From Lunularia cruciata (Eukaryota; Streptophyta; Marchantiopsida; Lunulariales; Lunulariaceae), in the NCBI GenBank assembly GCA_948567375.1, contig OX419756.1, positions 40,712,552 to 40,776,551 on the forward strand: a stretch of 64,000 bases of DNA, written 5' to 3'. Of the stretch, positions 1 to 11,156 are shown piece by piece. The stretch's first letter is position 1. Every line of letters starts with the position of its first letter. The position numbers and the translations under genes were made by a program. The notes below the pieces were generated by a model. That model had not been told where the DNA came from. It did no database searches and was given only the letters and a program-made list of their open reading frames with translations.

Positions 1-1153
1 CCATTCTTTCAAGAAAAAGCTCAAGCAGAAGATCCAAGAAACTCAACCTGTAGATTATGCACAAAACACTTTCTACTAGAGCAATAAATCATTGCATGTG
101 CTCTAGAAAATTGTGTACTTGATTAAGTGAATCTACTTGTACTTGATTGCTAGTGGATTCTTGTTGTGCTCAAATGGTCCTTAACCATGTTATTGATTCT
201 CTTGATTCTTTGTGGCTTCTTATAGCTCACTATTATTCCTAAACAAAATTAGTTCACCTAAATTTACCCTTGATTCTTATTGCTTCATGTAGCTAATCCT
301 TCATCATGAAGTTAGTTTCACTTGATTTCACAAAACCTTTGGTAGCTCACATGGACCCTTTATTGTACTATCTCTTCTTGGTGTTTGGCTTTGAGTAACT
401 TGATTACCTCTACATAACTTCCACCTCCCAAATTTTTCATTATCAACTCTATTTTCACAACAATACATCCACTTCAAGTTGAGCTTTATTCATCCCACAA
501 CATATCCTCTAACCTATTTTAGATACAAAATTTTTTTGCATCAACATAACTATCAAGCAGTGAAATGTATCTAATTTCCATTTGTTTATGATATGACAAA
601 GATGAAACTTGATCTAACTCTTTACACAAAAACCCAAAGCCCAATGTTCAAGTAATTTGACCAATATACCCAAACAAGATACTTTTAAATTCAAAGTAGA
701 CATTTGGATCTAGAAAAAAAGGTAAAATTAGTAACTAGCCATCACTTACAAGTTTATGGCACTAATTCCTTGATACTTGATGCATTGAATCTTATCTTCT
801 TATTATAATAGTTAAAATGAATTTTATCTGATATGCTTAATAAGTATATAGCCACTAGTTACTAGTTTATGGCTAAATTTTTTCCTAATTCTTGGTAGTT
901 TTTTTGGTGCACTCTTGCTTACCTTCTACATCATGATAAAGGAAATGATTTCTATATCATCTCCACCAAGCAAAACTTGCTCTAAGAAACAAAGATTATG
1001 ATAGATAAATTAATTGAGTTTTAAATATGACCATTCAATCAAGATAGCACATATATCTCATCTTAAGAAACAAAGAAACTTATATGTGAAGATGAATGAA
1101 CATAAAAGTATTAAATTAATTGATTTTGAGCTCCATATGATAATGAAAACATG
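1..1153. other. AT-rich intergenic DNA, no gene seen
   Basis: No open frame of useful length, no recognisable domain and no RNA gene seen. Composition is strongly AT-rich, like the right half of the window. Confidence 0.6.
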
Positions 1154-1185
1154 TGACGTATTTTGACGTATTTTGACGTATTTTG
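1154..1185 (+). repeat. 10-bp tandem repeat with three TGACGTA motifs
   Basis: The unit TGACGTATTT occurs three times in a row, so three TGACG cores lie exactly 10 bp apart, about one helical turn. TGACG is the core bound by plant TGA-type bZIP factors (as-1 element). No gene is seen close downstream, so a regulatory role is only a possibility; a short slippage repeat is the simpler reading. Confidence 0.6.
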
Positions 1186-2603
1186 ATTATTGATATGATG
1201 AGTGCTAGGTGTGGAGTATAAGTATATAAGTGGAATATATAAAACTAAAATACCTAGTTTTTTAGAGGTTTTGAACTTATTGATAATAAGCTTTGAAGAA
1301 AGAAAAAATGAAGTAGAGATTTAATGATCAATGATGAATATAAGAACCACTTAATAAAAAATAAGATGAAGCAAATAAATTAATCATAAGTGTTAAAATA
1401 CTATAAAAAGAAGAAAAAATAAATTTTTTATTGCATTTTGCTTATATATATAAAGATACAAATTTCCTTAATATTTCATAATGCTCTTTCATGTTACAAA
1501 ATGGTATGGTATGATGACAAGAGAAAGTTGTTTTGAGTAGATAGGTTTCTTTAGATATATTTGTGACTGGTTATTAGAATAAATTAGTCTTAATAATTTT
1601 TGGATAATTTAAAATTGAATAGAGCTTGTATTGGATAAGAAGATATTCTATTCTTTTAAACTTTTACAATACAACTAACTACATACATACAAGAGTTTGA
1701 TCATGTTTTGAATTATTGACAATCTTACAATTTTTGCAATATATAATGTCCTCAAAATATCATATGGTACGTCTGATATGAAATGCATTATCTAATAATT
1801 TTATCTTTTCCTTTTTCTCAACTCTAAAATATAATTATTTCATAATGGTATCATTAACTTTTCATTCCATGCTTTCATGATCGATGGTAATGTGTACTCT
1901 AGAATGCTTTTGTTCAATATTGTATTCTTTTCTTTGTCATTTGACGCCATTTGTAGTGTCACACCTAGATTGTTCAGACTTTGGAGTAGTAGTAGTGTTG
2001 GTAACCAAGAGTATTTTGATAGTTACTCGTAGACTTCTTGTTGACAGTCAGATTTCGTAATCGGGGTACTAATTACATAGTGGGGTCCACTATCACTTAG
2101 TACGGTCCGCACCATTGGGTGTGTTGCTAACGAAACCGGTAGAGTTAAAGACTAGTGGTATACTTTTGAAATGTAGCTCCAAAGCGCTCAATATATGTAC
2201 AAGGCATCTTGTGCCTCTTAACGCGTAGCGTCGAAAATGAAGCAGATTTGATAGAAGCCCATATTATCAATAGATCTACTCCTCTCTTCATTCTTTCATT
2301 ATTATCTTCAAAATGTTTCATATCTTAGACGTTTGGTTCGGTTATTAGAGTTAAAAGCTAACTGCTACTTCTATTCCTTGATAAAGAAACCAAACACAGG
2401 ATTTGATAACGATATACATATCCTTAGAGTAAGAAGATATACTCCTACATGGAACTTGTTGCAGACTATGCCCGTTGGTACAAATGAAAAGTACGGGTTT
2501 TTACTCATAGCAAGTTTTAGCAAGCCAACCTTAACTGAAGAGACTTCACCAGGCCACGTGTCATGATATCGATGTAATTGTGCTTTACAGTAGTACTCTC
2601 CTA
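1186..2603. other. Intergenic DNA, no gene seen
   Basis: AT-rich until about 1950, then more balanced in composition. I see no coding exon, RNA gene or recognisable repeat. Confidence 0.5.
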
Positions 2604-2757
2604 AGTAGAAACAGGTCGATATAACATACACATATCGATACTATTGGGGTCTAGCATCATTTTACCTATTTTGTCTCTTACTTGTCCGGGCTTATGGGAT
2701 CTTCCCATCCTTCATGTGTTTTACGTGGTCGCCGTTTTTCCTTCAGTAGAAACAGGT
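2604..2757 (+). mobile_element. Short tail-only retroposon (SINE-like), 128 bp, with 13-bp target duplications
   Basis: The 13-mer AGTAGAAACAGGT occurs at 2604-2616 and again at 2745-2757, enclosing a 128-bp insert (2617-2744). The insert matches the 3' tail of the non-LTR elements elsewhere in the window: CTATTGGGG start block, TTTTGTCTC block, a stem-loop of the form ATGGGATCTTCCCAT, and the terminal GTGGTCGCC plus T-run. The start block reads GGGGTCTAGC, unlike the GGGGCTTAGCCCC of the long LINE copies but like the copies at 14306-14414 and 30591-30708, which points to a distinct subfamily. It is either a SINE sharing the LINE tail or an extremely 5'-truncated LINE copy. Confidence 0.75.
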
Positions 2758-2923
2758 AGTGGAAAGGGAAGAACAACAGATGGTGAAAGGAGAAGTCCAG
2801 CCGGGAAATGCAAGTGACAGAACCCAACCTGAGTTGGTGGATGTGCAACTCGGGAAGGCAGGTAGGCAAGCTTTAGAAGATATCTGCTCGGTCTAGCTAG
2901 GGTGGCTTATTGCTATTTGAATC

Positions 2924-3718
2924 ATGTCGAGCAGTAGACTACAGGACAGAAATATCATTCACTTCCGGATCATGCACAGACAGCAGATTGAAACTCTTCT
3001 TTCATCGTTCTTGCGACCGGGGACGGACATTACGAAAGCTCAAAATGAATGGAATGAGAAGTTTCTCTGCGTCTTCCTTCCATATTTGCACCAGAGCCAA
3101 ATTGACAACATCGAAAGTCGTACACATTGTATATCATAGTTTATCAGGGACTGCAGGAATGGCTACTCTTTGACCTTCACAGTCGTTGACAACAAGTCTT
3201 TAGGGTTTAAACTGAGACCGGACGTTGCTTGTACTGCAAGGACCAGTCTATATCCTTATCTGCTGTTCAAGCACGAAGGTAGAAATTGTAGGCTCTCCAC
3301 AGGGAAGGCTATTGAGGTTGAGGACTGACGAGTTCAAGCCGTAGTTTGTGAATACTTAGCAGATTGTAAGTCAACAAGCTGTGTTTGAAAGCAGAAACAC
3401 GATGGAAACCTCATAAGAGGCTACCAAGGTCTTTTGCTTTGTTCACACTTGCTACGCTGGAGCTTATTCATACGGAACTGTGGAACCAGTCCAGCAGCAT
3501 TTTTCAATGAGATGATTGACAAGCACTGCTGCTGCTACGCTTCAAACGATACTTAGTCGGGAGATGAGATTCAGGGTCAAATTGGAATAATTTACGATAT
3601 TCTGTACCTACGTCAAATGAGAATGATGAATCCCGAGGTTGCATACGTAGATTTCAGCAAAACAGTGCCACCAGTACAGGACCTAAACTCGGTAGTCCTG
3701 TATGTGTCCCTCTGAATT
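2924..3718 (+). pseudogene. Possible decayed coding remnant of unknown identity
   Basis: One reading frame from the ATG at 2924 runs about 264 codons to a TGA near 3716 with only four internal stops (first at 3137, TAG), fewer than random sequence would give. Several stops could derive from CGA or CAG by C-to-T change. The predicted peptide is mixed and globular-looking, with a stretch reading SLGFKLRPDVACTARTSL, but I recognise no family. It lies tail-to-tail with the phosphatase gene. It could be an old gene or transposon fragment, or chance. Confidence 0.25.
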
Positions 3719-4040
3719 TTATTGCAGTTAAATATCAAAATATATGAACAGAATCCGGGTTGAGACTCTTACACAGGCCCGTCTACAAAAGCACCAAAGA
3801 AACTATCTCCAATAATTTAAAGAAGAAATTTGGCAAACAAAACAAGCTAACGACTAGTCGAATAACAATGAATAAGAGATGAATCCCCGGTCACAATTGG
3901 AGGATGAATGAATGAAATTGATCTCCAAAACCTGCCTCTTACTCACACAGCTCCCACAGAGTGAGGAGGGGTGATGATACTTCTGTTTGACTTGACCGTA
4001 TATAGTATAGAGCTCCGAAACGCTCCTCAGCATGTTGTTG
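3719..4040 (-). other. Probable 3' UTR and downstream flank of the phosphatase gene
   Basis: Non-coding on both strands. It follows the TAA stop of the phosphatase at 4041-4043 on the minus strand. I see no unambiguous polyadenylation signal, so the transcript end is not placed. Confidence 0.35.
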
Positions 4041-5415
4041 TTAACTGGAGCTCGCTTGTTGGCAATTTGGATAGCAATCGACTTGGGCCAACATTTCTAG
4101 ATCCGGTAGAAGGTCCATGAGTTGCCTATCCCGCATATCATCAATGAATGTGCCAATAGGGATGGCATTGGCGGGTTGCAATATATAGGAGTGAGGACTG
4201 TTATCGATAATGATAACCTTTGATAGGTCTCTTCCAAGCATGGACAGATCCTTCACCAATCCACCGTCAATTGACCTGCAGGACTCTCTGTACCGACGAT
4301 AGCGAATATAACCTTGTGTGTCCAGAATATCCAGAAGAGGATCCGCATACTTTCGCAGGCTAGCCGTGAAAACAACAACCTCGAATTTCTTCGACACAGC
4401 TTGTAGGAACCGATCAACTCCAGGCCTTTTGATCACATAAACGTTGCATAATTTGTTCTCTACCTCCACCTGAATGTTGAAATCATAATGCTGCACAGGT
4501 TTGAAGGACGAGTGCACCAGTGTCTCATCAAGGTCCAGCACGAGCGTTTTCTTCCCTTGATCCTCCCGGCTCTGAGGCGGCAAACAAGCATAATTCTCCG
4601 GGGCCTCATTTTGACATTGGCAAGGTCCTGGGTACACATTATCCGGTTTCTGAGAATTCGCCAGGGTAAGCTCCTCGGAGTCACTGCCTCCGTTCACTTG
4701 ATAATACTGCATGGTCCCTCGCCATGCAATTCTTGGCCCGACTGGACCCAGGATTACCGGAGGCCAAGATGCCAGGACAAGCCCTCCTGAGAAAGGGTTC
4801 TTACTGGGAATGAAGAAGAAGACTCGTAGTATGAACCGGAGATAGACGGAGGGGGTATTCACGATAGCTTGTCAGCTCACAGGCTCACAGGCCCCTCGTT
4901 CTGCTCTACTCACATTACCAGACTCCGGCTTTCCCCAGTTCAGAAAGAAACGCAACCATCCCTCAGCACTGATGACTGCTCAAGGTACGCAACCTGTGCG
5001 TGGAAATTTCAAATTACGAGCGAAATCAAGCGGTCAATAGCCGAACGCACGAGGGGAATGAATATCCATTCTTTCTCTACAACTGACTATACGTCCCTAT
5101 CCTGCCAGCAGCAGCCAGCTTTCTTAAGATTAATAGATATCAATTCTTGAAGGCCACTAGACAGTGCAAGGAAGGTACGGACTTACGAGAAATTCTACGA
5201 GCTCGTTGGGAAGCGTCCGAAGAGGAAACTTGTCCTTCCATAATCCTGCGGCCATAAACTCTTCCTGGAACGGGAACATGAGTAGTAGTAGTAGTAGTAG
5301 CAGCAGCAGCAGCAGCCGCGGTTGTTGTTAATTGCCTTGAGGTTGCTGCAAGCGGTTCCTGCCACCACGACCACCACCAGTAGCTCTCACCGATTTCCGC
5401 CGGGAAAAGCCACAT
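4041..5415 (-). CDS. Small CTD phosphatase-like protein (SCP/HAD family), two exons, 324 aa
   Basis: Predicted Mg-dependent aspartate phosphatase of the FCP/SCP group, which removes phosphate from serine residues, classically on the RNA polymerase II C-terminal domain. Exon 1 is 5187-5415 and exon 2 is 4041-4786. The donor CTC|GTAAGT and acceptor CTCAG|GA keep the frame. In the joined protein the catalytic DLDETLVH motif has its two aspartates at about residues 161 and 163; the second HAD motif FTAS is near 216; the third motif IIDNSP is near 269. The catalytic core runs to the C-terminus, as in animal SCP1. The N-terminus is unusual: a Trp-rich stretch followed by Ala7 and Thr6 runs encoded by AGC/AGT triplets. 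ATGs at 5241 and within exon 2 (codon 102) are alternative starts, so the length of the N-terminal tail is uncertain. The true substrate cannot be told from sequence. Confidence 0.88.
4787..5186 (-). other. Intron of the phosphatase gene
   Basis: A 400-bp GT-AG intron. The donor GTAAGTCC on the minus strand is near consensus, and the acceptor CCTTTCTCAG is pyrimidine-rich. The open frame can be read a little way into this intron from either side, but the phase-1 join restores a continuous frame that excludes those extensions. Confidence 0.75.
5281..5318. repeat. Trinucleotide microsatellite inside phosphatase exon 1
   Basis: Plus-strand (AGT)n followed by (AGC)n. Read on the minus strand in the gene's frame it gives an Ala7-Thr6 tract, so unit changes would vary the N-terminal tail without a frameshift. 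Confidence 0.85.
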
Positions 5416-8115
5416 GAGCGACGTAACAGATGATGGGTTCTCCTACAACGGGCTCGTTAACAACGCCGCTTTCATCCGATCAGTCGGACTCGAGCAGCTT
5501 CTTCTTCTTCTCTCTCGCAATTGAAGTGACGCAAACTCGACGATCAGTGAGGAATTTGATGAGCTCCCACAGGCAAACACTCCCCAACCACAAACAAAAT
5601 TCTAGAAACTCAACGACTGCTACCACCCCCTTAACCCAACCCTCCTCGCCCTCCCCTACAAAGAGAAAGAAAAACAAAAAACCCAAAAGCCCCTGACTAC
5701 GAATCTCGACGCACAGTCGCACCAAAGCTTCAATTCTCTACATTCGAACTGAAAGAAGGGAGAAACAAATTACTTCAAGTGAATGGAGTTGAATTGATGG
5801 AACCCTGTTTCGTGCTACGTACCCGGGGAAGGACGCGTCCATATGTCCACGCGGCATATCCTGAGTAGCCAAACCAGGTCTAGTGCTAAGCTGGACTAAA
5901 ATCCTGTTAAAACCTTCCCTATCCGCCAATCAATAGTCACAGGAGAATTTCGTCAAGAGGCACGTCAGCCAACGTTTGAGAACCAAACGACGGGTCCTAC
6001 CATCACTCCAGATTCCGCTGATTCTGACGTGCCCACTTTTGCACCCTTCCGATACACATCCAACGGGTGAAAATCATTGCATTCAGGTAAGAGAGAACTT
6101 AGAAATGCGTACGGGTGAGGATAGCGGGGACTACATATTGAAAGGTGATAGACGATTTTGACTCCACATAAGCGGTTATCTATCGCTCGGTGTGAAGATG
6201 TTGTCTGGTACTAGATGACCACCCGCGAAAACGAATATGCTTCAGAACGAGAGAACCATGGGGACCAACTAATCATTCGTCATGTACTCCACTCGTAAGT
6301 TTAAGCTTTTGAGTACCGTAAGTAAGTTCAATAGTTGAAGTCAAGTCAGTTTTAAATACCACCTACCTCGTTTGACATATTTTCTCCTTTAAAATTCGAG
6401 CTGTAGTATACATCTTTCACTTTGCTGTTATGTCTGGAACGGAAAGAAGTTATGCATATTCGACTTCCACGCATCCTCCTTCTAAGATCCGCACATTTGT
6501 AAGGTTTGATGAAAACGTCAAAGGATATCTTGCATTTTGCACTAAATAAAATCTCACATATTTTTCCTTGTTGTGAGAACTGAACACCTTACTTTGAGTG
6601 TATGTGTACTCCGAGTTTCAATTATATCTAGCTTTTTAAAATCTATTTTTGGATCATTCCTTGGTTTTTTTTTTATTGTGCTAGAACCTTTACAGATGAT
6701 CAGATCATAGTAGAAATTGACATGGTGAAAGAAGATACTCTCCTCTCTATTTTACGATGTCTAATTTGGTTTACTTTGCCGTTTACGTCGCTGTCAATGT
6801 GTTTTGCATTTGATGCATGTTTTTGTCATAACATTTAGAATGAATGAGATATGGTTGATTAAGAATATGGAATAAGTTAGAATGATGGTCTCGTATTAGT
6901 AGTCTCAAACTAGTTATTACTCATTTTCGAACATACGACCTGAAAACGTAGAATATATTTCTGACTATATTGGTATCGCCTACAGGTTATATTCATTCTA
7001 ATTTCCACTGACTCTAAAACTAAATGACCTAGAGTGAAGTCTGGTGATTATTGATATCCGTCTCGTTTCCTCAGAACTGTAAAGCTAACGCTGTCACATA
7101 TTATGATTCTGTCCCAAGTCAAGAAATTTCTTATCATTTGTCTCTTTTCTTTTCTGAGTGATTCTTCAACATTTTCGTCTTCGCCCAGGAAGATTTTAGT
7201 TTCTCGCACTTGTGACTGATTCGTTTAGTGAAAAGAAAAACGAATATTACCTATGTACTTTGACTTTGACAGCATATTCTTTGGTGCAGGGTGTGGGAAC
7301 CGAAAAGGCCCCTCTTGTGGAACCTAAAATTAGAGACCCGGCATGGCCCGGGCCTCCACCCCGGGCCACGAACCAACCAAGTGTATTTTTTGTAATTAAC
7401 GGTTTGTGAGGGGATACATTCTGCAAATTTCACAACTTGTTAACAGTAGTTAATATTTATGTAAATTTCCCATATTTATATTGGTATTAAAACTTCAGTG
7501 ACGTGATAGCCCTTAGTTCTGAATTCCGTTTTAAGTTGACGAGGTTTGCAATAATGGAACAATCCTCCAAAAAAGTATCGTTATCCATTCCTGGATCATG
7601 ACTCAAGACATATGATTTATTGTTAGAGGTTTGTGCTATTAAGTAAGAATTTTGTTTAGTTAATTTTAGTAAGAATGATCAATGGTTATGGGTCCAGTTA
7701 CATATGCATTCGGGGTGGTGAACAGCGTTCTCGAAGGTTTATATGTCCTACATTTTTAGAAAGTATGGATTTATTCTTAGGCGTAAGTCGACATTTTAAG
7801 GTCCAGTTTCGTGGACCTTCATGCTAGTGTTAATTAACCTTACAATGACCGAGCTGGTCGTATTAGCCATCTTGTCTCAAAGAGAAGTAGAATTAACTAC
7901 CCTTGCCATTTGTAAAGTTATATTTCCAAGATTGTTATGAGGACGGTAACCTTTTGGTTTGGAAATGGTAGACGGGCTATCTTTAGAACTGTATGGCATT
8001 GTTTTGCTGATGAAATAAAAACATGTTGTAAAACTTCAATCTCTCCCTTAGCAAATATAGAGAAACAAGCCGATTGGAGAACATTTAATAAAATGTGGAT
8101 TTTGATTAACCAAGT
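5416..8115. other. Intergenic DNA, no gene seen
   Basis: The first few hundred bases are the likely promoter and 5' UTR of the minus-strand phosphatase gene and include a CT-rich stretch at 5499-5520. The remainder shows short open frames on both strands without domain signal, codon bias or splice structure that I could support. Confidence 0.45.
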
Positions 8116-11100
8116 AAAAGGGAGACCGCATAGAAAACACGAAGGATGGGAAGAACCCCATCAAGCCTTACAAGGGTGAGACAAAATGGGTAAAATGGGG
8201 CTAAGCCCCAATAGAGTCTATATGAGGAATCTGCACTACAGCACCTAAGATATTTGAGCTATGCAAGTAGTACGGTCTACAAACAACTGGAGCATTTCAA
8301 GAAGCATCACCTAGTGTGATTGCTCTCCTATGGATTGCACCAGCCATTGCCCTCTATCGAGCAATGGACAGATTTTGTCTAAAATATGCTACAAAGTATG
8401 AGTTTGAAAGTGGTATCCCTGGCGCCTAACATGATAAGCTCTCGTGCACTCCTTGACAAATGTGTCGAACACCATGTACATCGCTCCATATAACTCCAAG
8501 GCTAGAGGAACAAAGAGATGACCTCGCTGCATGCTCCTATACTTGGAGACCTTGCAAGCTGCTGCTGCACTCGCCACCCATCTAGGAGGATGGGTAACCA
8601 CTCCCTCCAAAATTATAACATGCGTAGTGTACGTAACCACAACATTTGCTATTGTCACCTGATCATCTCAGACCAAGCATAAGTTTGCCTAACACTTGTT
8701 GTCTACAAAGCATACGAATGCTCCCTCCAAGCCAAGTATACACTCTCTCATGTCATAGCAAACACTATCTCCTTAATAGCATCATGGGTAGCTATCCTCT
8801 GTCCTCCAAAGACACCATGTCATATGCATTGATATTGCATCTAGTGTAGAACCACACTCACAAGTGAGGAATGAAGATGCAGATGGGTGGACCAAACCTA
8901 GGCAAAAACTCATTGCTATAGAGAAAGTAGTTGGTGCGAGTTGGAATGCCCTAATGCACGGTTGAGCTAGAATCCAAGAGCTTGCACCTTCATCGGAGCA
9001 AGAGCAAAGATGTGCTCTAGTAGCATGAGGAATGGACGAGTCAACTAAGAGAGAATGTAACGTATGTTCACATTGTCACTCTATCAAGGAAGACTATAAA
9101 CCTCTAGTCCAATCTGACAATAGTGAAGCAAAAGATGGAAATTCCTTGTGTGCTTGTAGAGATATACTATCTCTCATATGCCGCAATAACATCTATAGAG
9201 AAATGGATCCTTCCTCCACCTCTATCACATAAGTCTCCAAAACCGGCCTATCAACAACCACAAAATGAGAAGAAAGTAGGGGTGCACAGAGAGCTCAACT
9301 ACCCAAAAATGTTATAGGTGCCATCTCCTCCATAGATAGCAAGCCAACTCCTCAACACAAGATTGGCAAAGCCGCCTATCTACATACCAAATCCGCTATC
9401 ACACACTCAAAAAGTCCTTGGTCCAATAATATGACCAAAGATTCCTATAATTCTCCTATCAAAGGCTCTCAAACTTGATAGAAAGGACAAGGAGGAGTGA
9501 ATTGTGCAAAGTAGGTAAGTTAGTTGACGAGAAATACTAGAGGAGAGTATACCAAATGCCACTGCAAATCTCCTAATAATGGAAGGTCATCCACATGGAG
9601 AACATCCTTTGCAAGGGTAATATCTAACAAAGCGTGTGACAAAATCCTTGGATCCTATTGGCACTTTAAGAACACGTAGTCCATCTATAGATGTGATACA
9701 TCGCTCTAGAAGCTCAAGGTGGGGAGGGATACCTAAAGGATACTATACCTTGCACTTTGACACCTTGACTCTCAAGCCTACTAGATGTAGCTTGGTAGTC
9801 AAGTGGTCAAAGGCTTGCCTAATCTGATCTACAAGACCCACGATGTGTGTATCATCTGCCAAGGAGTGAAATACACAACTTGGCATGGAAAAAGTAGTAG
9901 ATAAGAGAGCTTTAAAGTGAACCATGGAAAATAAGGGTCCTCCTAAAGGATCTTTTTGATGTGTACCAAGTTGACTCCAAGACGGTGACTCCCTCTTGTG
10001 AACAACCATGTTGATAGTAAAGGGAAGCAAGAGAGCTATAAAAAGACCTCACAAAAGGAATAAGACTTGATCCACCAGCCTCCAAAGTTAAGCTCTCTAG
10101 AGATGGATGCCCGTGAGATGCTATTAAAAGCATTTTGAACATCCACCTATAGGACAACCCACTTTGGATGGATATTTAGGAGTTACTAACGCCTAGAGAT
10201 ATAACCTCACACCCTCCAAGTGTAGCTACTCCAAACTGATTTGGGCCGAGGTGTTGTTGGAAGTGAGAACAATATTGAAGGACAATGGTACAGTTGACCA
10301 AACACAAAAAGATCTCTCCAATAGCAATCACTCTAATGCCCCCGTGTCCTTCTCCATCGTGAGAAGTAGACTAGCACCTAACACTCAACTAATAGACATA
10401 GCAATGTCTCCTCTCGCTACTATTACAACCACCTGAAATGACTCAATAAAACCATTAGAAGGATCATTTTCCTGAAAGCAATCTCTAAGGTGCTCATATA
10501 CCATCCCTTACAAACCTCTTGAGGAAATGCAAGGGGTGGTGCACAATGCTTGAGCAAAAAGTGACCTATCAAGACATAATGGCTGCTCAGGCTAATAATC
10601 TAAGACCTCTAGAGGTAATCCCTCTCTTGCCATAGGATGTAGTGAGCGTAGAGAAAGGATAGTCCCATCAATAGGACTAGCCATAGACAAAGGGTGTAGC
10701 GCTCGTGCTACTCTACTAAACTCTCTCGCCTGACCCAATGTCCTACACTGTCGTAACCGAGTGGACTTTGTGGTATCTTGTGGTAAAACCTAAAACATGC
10801 AGCCCTAATAGACTATTCATGAAGGGCCGCCCAATCCCTTGCTCGAACTATGAAATCTAGTAGCCACCTCTCTATGCTCCGTACGTCCCCCTCTAGTATA
10901 ACAAAGACACCATCAAAGGAGTAAGAGGAATAGGAACCATGCTTACTCGTCCAAGGGATCATGTACCAAACTATCAAGTGGTAGGCAAAAAGCCGGTCTA
11001 GCCTCATCATGGAGTGTACAAGGTAGCCTATGGAATAGACGTGGACATGGAAAACTAGTATCAAATAACACCAAAATGCAACTCACCTAAGAAGCTAACC

Positions 11101-11148
11101 ACTTCTACGACTAGATCGATATCCCTGGAATTGTCAACAAAGGGAATG
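8116..11148 (-). mobile_element. Non-LTR retrotransposon copy 1 (endonuclease-type LINE), about 3 kb, decayed
   Basis: Read on the minus strand it contains, in order, a region rich in SYSSY and WLLDF residues after the missing N-terminal finger (near 11050-10820); the reverse transcriptase palm with a VDVQNAFN-like block near 10140; DPLGGPLF near 9950 and LADDTHIV near 9860; then the CCHC-like knuckle near 8850; the endonuclease domain near 8700-8450; and the conserved 3' tail ending GCGGTCTCCCTTTT near 8117. Frameshifts and stops break it throughout. The 8-mer AACCAAGT at 8108-8115 and 11149-11156 may be the target-site duplication. It is the only copy here that keeps the RT palm start. Confidence 0.75.
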
Positions 11149-11156
11149 AACCAAGT

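Noticed and set aside
4488-4790. 100-codon plus-strand frame opposite the phosphatase
   Set aside because: It is a shadow of the conserved minus-strand phosphatase exon.
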